This document shows, in pieces, positions 61,660 to 64,000 of a DNA stretch of 64,000 nucleotides. Both the position numbers and the translations under genes were made by a program. This stretch comes from Petrolisthes cinctipes (taxonomy: Eukaryota > Arthropoda > Malacostraca > Decapoda > Porcellanidae). The DNA is taken from positions 118,501 through 182,500 of the forward strand of contig JAWQEG010002486.1 in the NCBI GenBank assembly GCA_033782935.1. The letters run 5' to 3'. The notes below the pieces were generated by a model. The model worked only from the letters and a program-made list of their open reading frames with translations, was not told where the DNA came from and ran no database searches. How positions within the stretch are numbered: the stretch's first letter is position 1; each line of letters opens with the position of its first letter.

Positions 61660-61935
61660 ACTTTATTCCTTTTACCTATCACTATTCCTTCTCACTATCA
61701 CTATTTTACCTATCACTTTATTCCTTCTCACTATCTATCACTATTCCTTCTCACTACCTATCACTTTATTCCTTCTCACTACCTATCACTTTATTCCTTC
61801 TCACTACCTATCACTTTATTCCTTCTCACTACCTATCACTTTATTCCTTCTATCATTTTATTCTTTCTCACTATAATTTTATTCCTTCTATCTATCATTT
61901 TGACACTTTTCTCACTTTATTCCTTCTCACTATCA
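61660..61935 (-). repeat. 24-25 bp minisatellite carrying repeated AATAAA in SAMTOR 3' UTR
   Basis: Plus-strand units read CTATCACTTTATTCCTTCT, so each unit gives GGAATAAAG on the minus strand. About nine TTTATT occurrences lie in 270 bp. The SAMTOR stop (GAA TAA A) falls in the first unit. Confidence 0.8.
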
Positions 61936-62912
61936 CTCTCATCCTCATTAAAATCCTGTGGTATGTACATTTCATATTTAACTTTGTCATAATCTATCCG
62001 GGCAAATTTTCCCTTCACCTGAACACCTTTGACGTCTTGCATTAACCTTGCGGCGTCATGCAAACACGCCTCGAAGCAGAGAGCCTTGCGGAACACCAGG
62101 CCGTGGAAATGGGCACACTTTTGGTACTTGACGCGCGAGAACCCCAGATAGGACAGTGACAGTCTCCACAGCTTGTACACGTGTGCATTGGCGTTCTGGT
62201 GCTTACTATCTGGGGTTATGAGGGCGAGGATGCCGCCGGGTTTCAGTACTCTATAGGCGTTACGACAACATGCAAGGCGTTGGCTGGGCGAAGGGAGGTA
62301 CTCTAGCAACAGGCTGAAGATTACAACGTCGTAAAAACTCCCAGGTAGAGTCCGGATTTCTTGACAAGTTGGTAATTCAGAAGGCTGCTCTGTTTTGGTT
62401 GGTAATACTGAAGGTCCCTCTATTGTCGTTGGTAATTCTGAAGGCTGCTCTGTTTTGGTTGGTAATACTGAAGGTCCCTCTGTTGTCGTTGGTAATTCTG
62501 AAGGCTGCTCTGTTTTGGTTGGTAATACTGAAGGTTGCTCTGTTTTGGTTGGTATTTCTGACGCTATATTTTGTTTTGTTGGTAATACTGATCTTATATT
62601 TGGTTCTGTTGGTATTACTGAGTTCTCCACAATTTTATACTCCATTTTCTCTCCATCTTCAAATCCACCTCCCATTTTCTTTCCATCTTCAAATCCACCT
62701 CCCATTTTCTTTCCATCTTCAAATCCACTTCCCATTTTCTTTTCATCTTCAAATCCAATTCCCATTTTCTTTACATTTTCAAATTCACTTCCCATTTTCT
62801 TCTCTCCATCTTCAGGGGTAACTGTGCTAATATTTTCAGGGTCTATATAGTATAAGTGTTTATTGTGAGGTTCTGTTATTGTTATGTTGAGAAAATCACC
62901 TTTTTTAACACT
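61917..62912 (-). CDS. SAMTOR: SAMTOR homologue, last exon
   Basis: Acceptor TTCATTACAG|AGTGTT; open to TAA at 61917-61919. The repeat-rich insert spans about 62360-62800; the conserved C-terminal half of the methyltransferase lies at about 61940-62350. Confidence 0.9.
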   Translation of the reverse strand, partial: SVKKGDFLNITITEPHNKHLYYIDPENISTVTPEDGEKKMGSEFENVKKMGIGFEDEKKMGSGFEDGKKMGGGFEDGKKMGGGFEDGEKMEYKIVENSVIPTEPNIRSVLPTKQNIASEIPTKTEQPSVLPTKTEQPSELPTTTEGPSVLPTKTEQPSELPTTIEGPSVLPTKTEQPSELPTCQEIRTLPGSFYDVVIFSLLLEYLPSPSQRLACCRNAYRVLKPGGILALITPDSKHQNANAHVYKLWRLSLSYLGFSRVKYQKCAHFHGLVFRKALCFEACLHDAARLMQDVKGVQVKGKFARIDYDKVKYEMYIPQDFNEDESDSEKE

Positions 62913-63021
62913 CTGTAATGAAGGAGGTAAAAAGTGTGTTAGTAAAATTAAACTACTATTATTAATATTATGCTTACTACTATTACTATTACTGGTATAT
63001 TTTTATTATTACTACTACTAC

Positions 63022-63056
<35 letters not shown>

Positions 63057-63167
63057 CCCACCTTATTAGCTGGATAGAGATCGATGGCCGTGACACACCA
63101 ATCTGGATAGTTTGAGAATGGATTGTAACAGCTACCCACATCCAGGACTTGCAGAATTGTGGATGGT
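61917..63167 (-). CDS. SAMTOR: SAMTOR/BMT2 homologue, 3' two exons (5' end outside window)
   Basis: Exons 63167-63062 and 62912-61917 join in phase 0. The first encodes VLDVGSCYNPFSNYPDW and VTAIDLYPANK, the SAM-binding motif I and acidic motif of the class I methyltransferase fold. The second begins VKKGDFLNI and, after an insert, gives LPGSFYDVVIFSLLLEYLPS, GGILALITPDSKHQNA, LGFSRVKYQKCAHFHGL and MYIPQDFNEDESDSEKE. These match human SAMTOR (VVVFSLLLSYFPSPYQR, LLIITPDSSHQN, LYIPQDFN). SAMTOR senses SAM and inhibits mTORC1 through GATOR1/KICSTOR; the yeast relative Bmt2 methylates 25S rRNA. About 165 residues of KKMGGGFEDG- and TKTEQPSELPT-type repeats are inserted between GDFLNI and LPGSFYD, where the human protein has about 30. 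The stop codon lies in a 3' minisatellite. Confidence 0.92.
63062..63167 (-). CDS. SAMTOR: SAMTOR homologue, SAM-binding motif exon
   Basis: Acceptor CCATTACAG|ACCATC and donor AATAAG|GTGGGT. It encodes ILQVLDVGSCYNPF and WCVTAIDLYPANK. Confidence 0.9.
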
Positions 63168-63364
63168 CTGTAATGGATGGTGTGGATAGATTAGTGGATG
63201 TGGATAGTGTGGAGTGGATAGATTAGTGGATGTGCATAGTGTGGAGTGGATAGATTAGTGGATGTGGATAGTGTGGAGTGGATAGATTAGTGGATGTGGA
63301 TAATGTGGAGTGGATGTGGATAGTGTGGAGTGAATAGATTAGTGGATGTGGATAGTATTGTTGT

Positions 63365-63908
63365 TGTTGATGTTCTCCCGGGGCAGAATGGCCTCCAGTC
63401 CCACAGACCCCTGGTACACTCTGGTCGCAGTGAAAAAACAAATTAAAATAAAGGAGGGGCTGGCCCTACATGCCTGGGCTACTGAAGCACATCCCAGGGA
63501 AATGGAACCAGAGCTTACTGGACCAGACAGTCTGCTGGCCTCCGACCGCCAGGGAGATTGGGGAGAAGGTCTTTGATACCACAGCCAGTGCTGTGGGCCC
63601 AAGTCCACGTTACCACAAGAGCTACAAATGGGGCTGCACCTTCCATGAGACCAGCCCTGAAGGGACCATAAGGGGGAGGGAGTTTACACTGCTGCATACA
63701 AAGGGATAATGCACCCCTGTGTGCTGGCGGTCCACACAGCAGTGAAAAAAAAGAGCCTCCAGTTGCAGTACACCTCACAATTATTTTTAATCCATGTGGG
63801 CAGATCTCGTCAAATCCACTAGAAAGTGACCAGATCCTACAACAATCTTTATTCTAGTCTTGTGGGGGATGGCTAATATTCACAGAGAATAAAGTCAGCC
63901 CCCCTGGG
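63365..63908 (+). repeat. Repeat family E, copy 5, inserted in a minisatellite
   Basis: Full-length copy; the (GTGGATAGATTAGTGGAT)n minisatellite of 63180-63357 resumes at 63910-64000. Confidence 0.85.
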
Positions 63909-64000
63909 CAGTTGTGGATAGTGTGGAGTGGATAGATTAGTGGATGTGGATAGTGTGTGGAGATGTGAATAGATTAGTAGATGGATGGAGAGTGGATAGA

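Noticed and set aside
61917..62850. Plus-strand frames over the SAMTOR exon (62369-62850)
   Set aside because: Antisense shadows of the in-frame repeats of the minus-strand gene.

Overview
The window is eukaryotic nuclear DNA, most likely from an arthropod and plausibly a crustacean. It has spliced genes with GT-AG introns and interspersed TTAGG/CCTAA-type (arthropod telomere motif) repeats. It also has very many short inverted-repeat DNA transposons (MITEs), truncated non-LTR retrotransposons, tRNA-derived SINEs and long microsatellites. No prokaryotic features are present. The species assignment is inference.

Four protein-coding genes can be reconstructed. (1) Minus strand, about 15.2 kb down to the left edge: an ANKRD13 (A/B/D subtype) homologue. 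Ten coding exons at 11789-1099 join in one frame (535 codons), and the 3' end lies outside the window. (2) Plus strand, 19779-22682: a 967-residue zinc-finger protein with a CARF/ZSWIM-like domain, on one large exon. (3) Plus strand, 24835-60495: an NPAT (Drosophila Mxc) homologue, the histone-locus-body scaffold and histone-gene coactivator. I rebuilt 18 coding exons whose phases all agree, giving about 4276 residues; exons 12 (5.3 kb) and 13 (2.8 kb) hold most of it. It starts with the LisH motif and ends with the NPAT C-terminal signature. (4) Minus strand, 63167-61917: the last two exons of a SAMTOR/BMT2 homologue (SAM sensor of mTORC1), convergent with NPAT, with a long repetitive insert in its methyltransferase fold.

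The rest is transposon debris. The main families are named A-J below. A, B and C are three TTAA-associated fold-back MITEs sharing a core motif. D is a MITE that repeatedly inserted into C. Several TA-flanked (Tc1/mariner-type) MITE families are present. One non-autonomous hAT element has a perfect 8-bp target duplication and sits inside a LINE. Two LINE families are represented by truncated copies. E is a SINE-like family of about 550 bp, one copy of which has a tRNA-Ala-like head.

The most unusual pattern is that exon edges with their splice sites have been copied into tandem arrays in all three of the larger genes, at NPAT exons 2, 4 and 10, ANKRD13 exons 4, 8 and 10, and the zinc-finger leader. 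In-frame minisatellites have also enlarged NPAT, SAMTOR, ANKRD13 and the zinc-finger protein. Local tandem duplication therefore appears to be reshaping both coding length and splice-site choice here.
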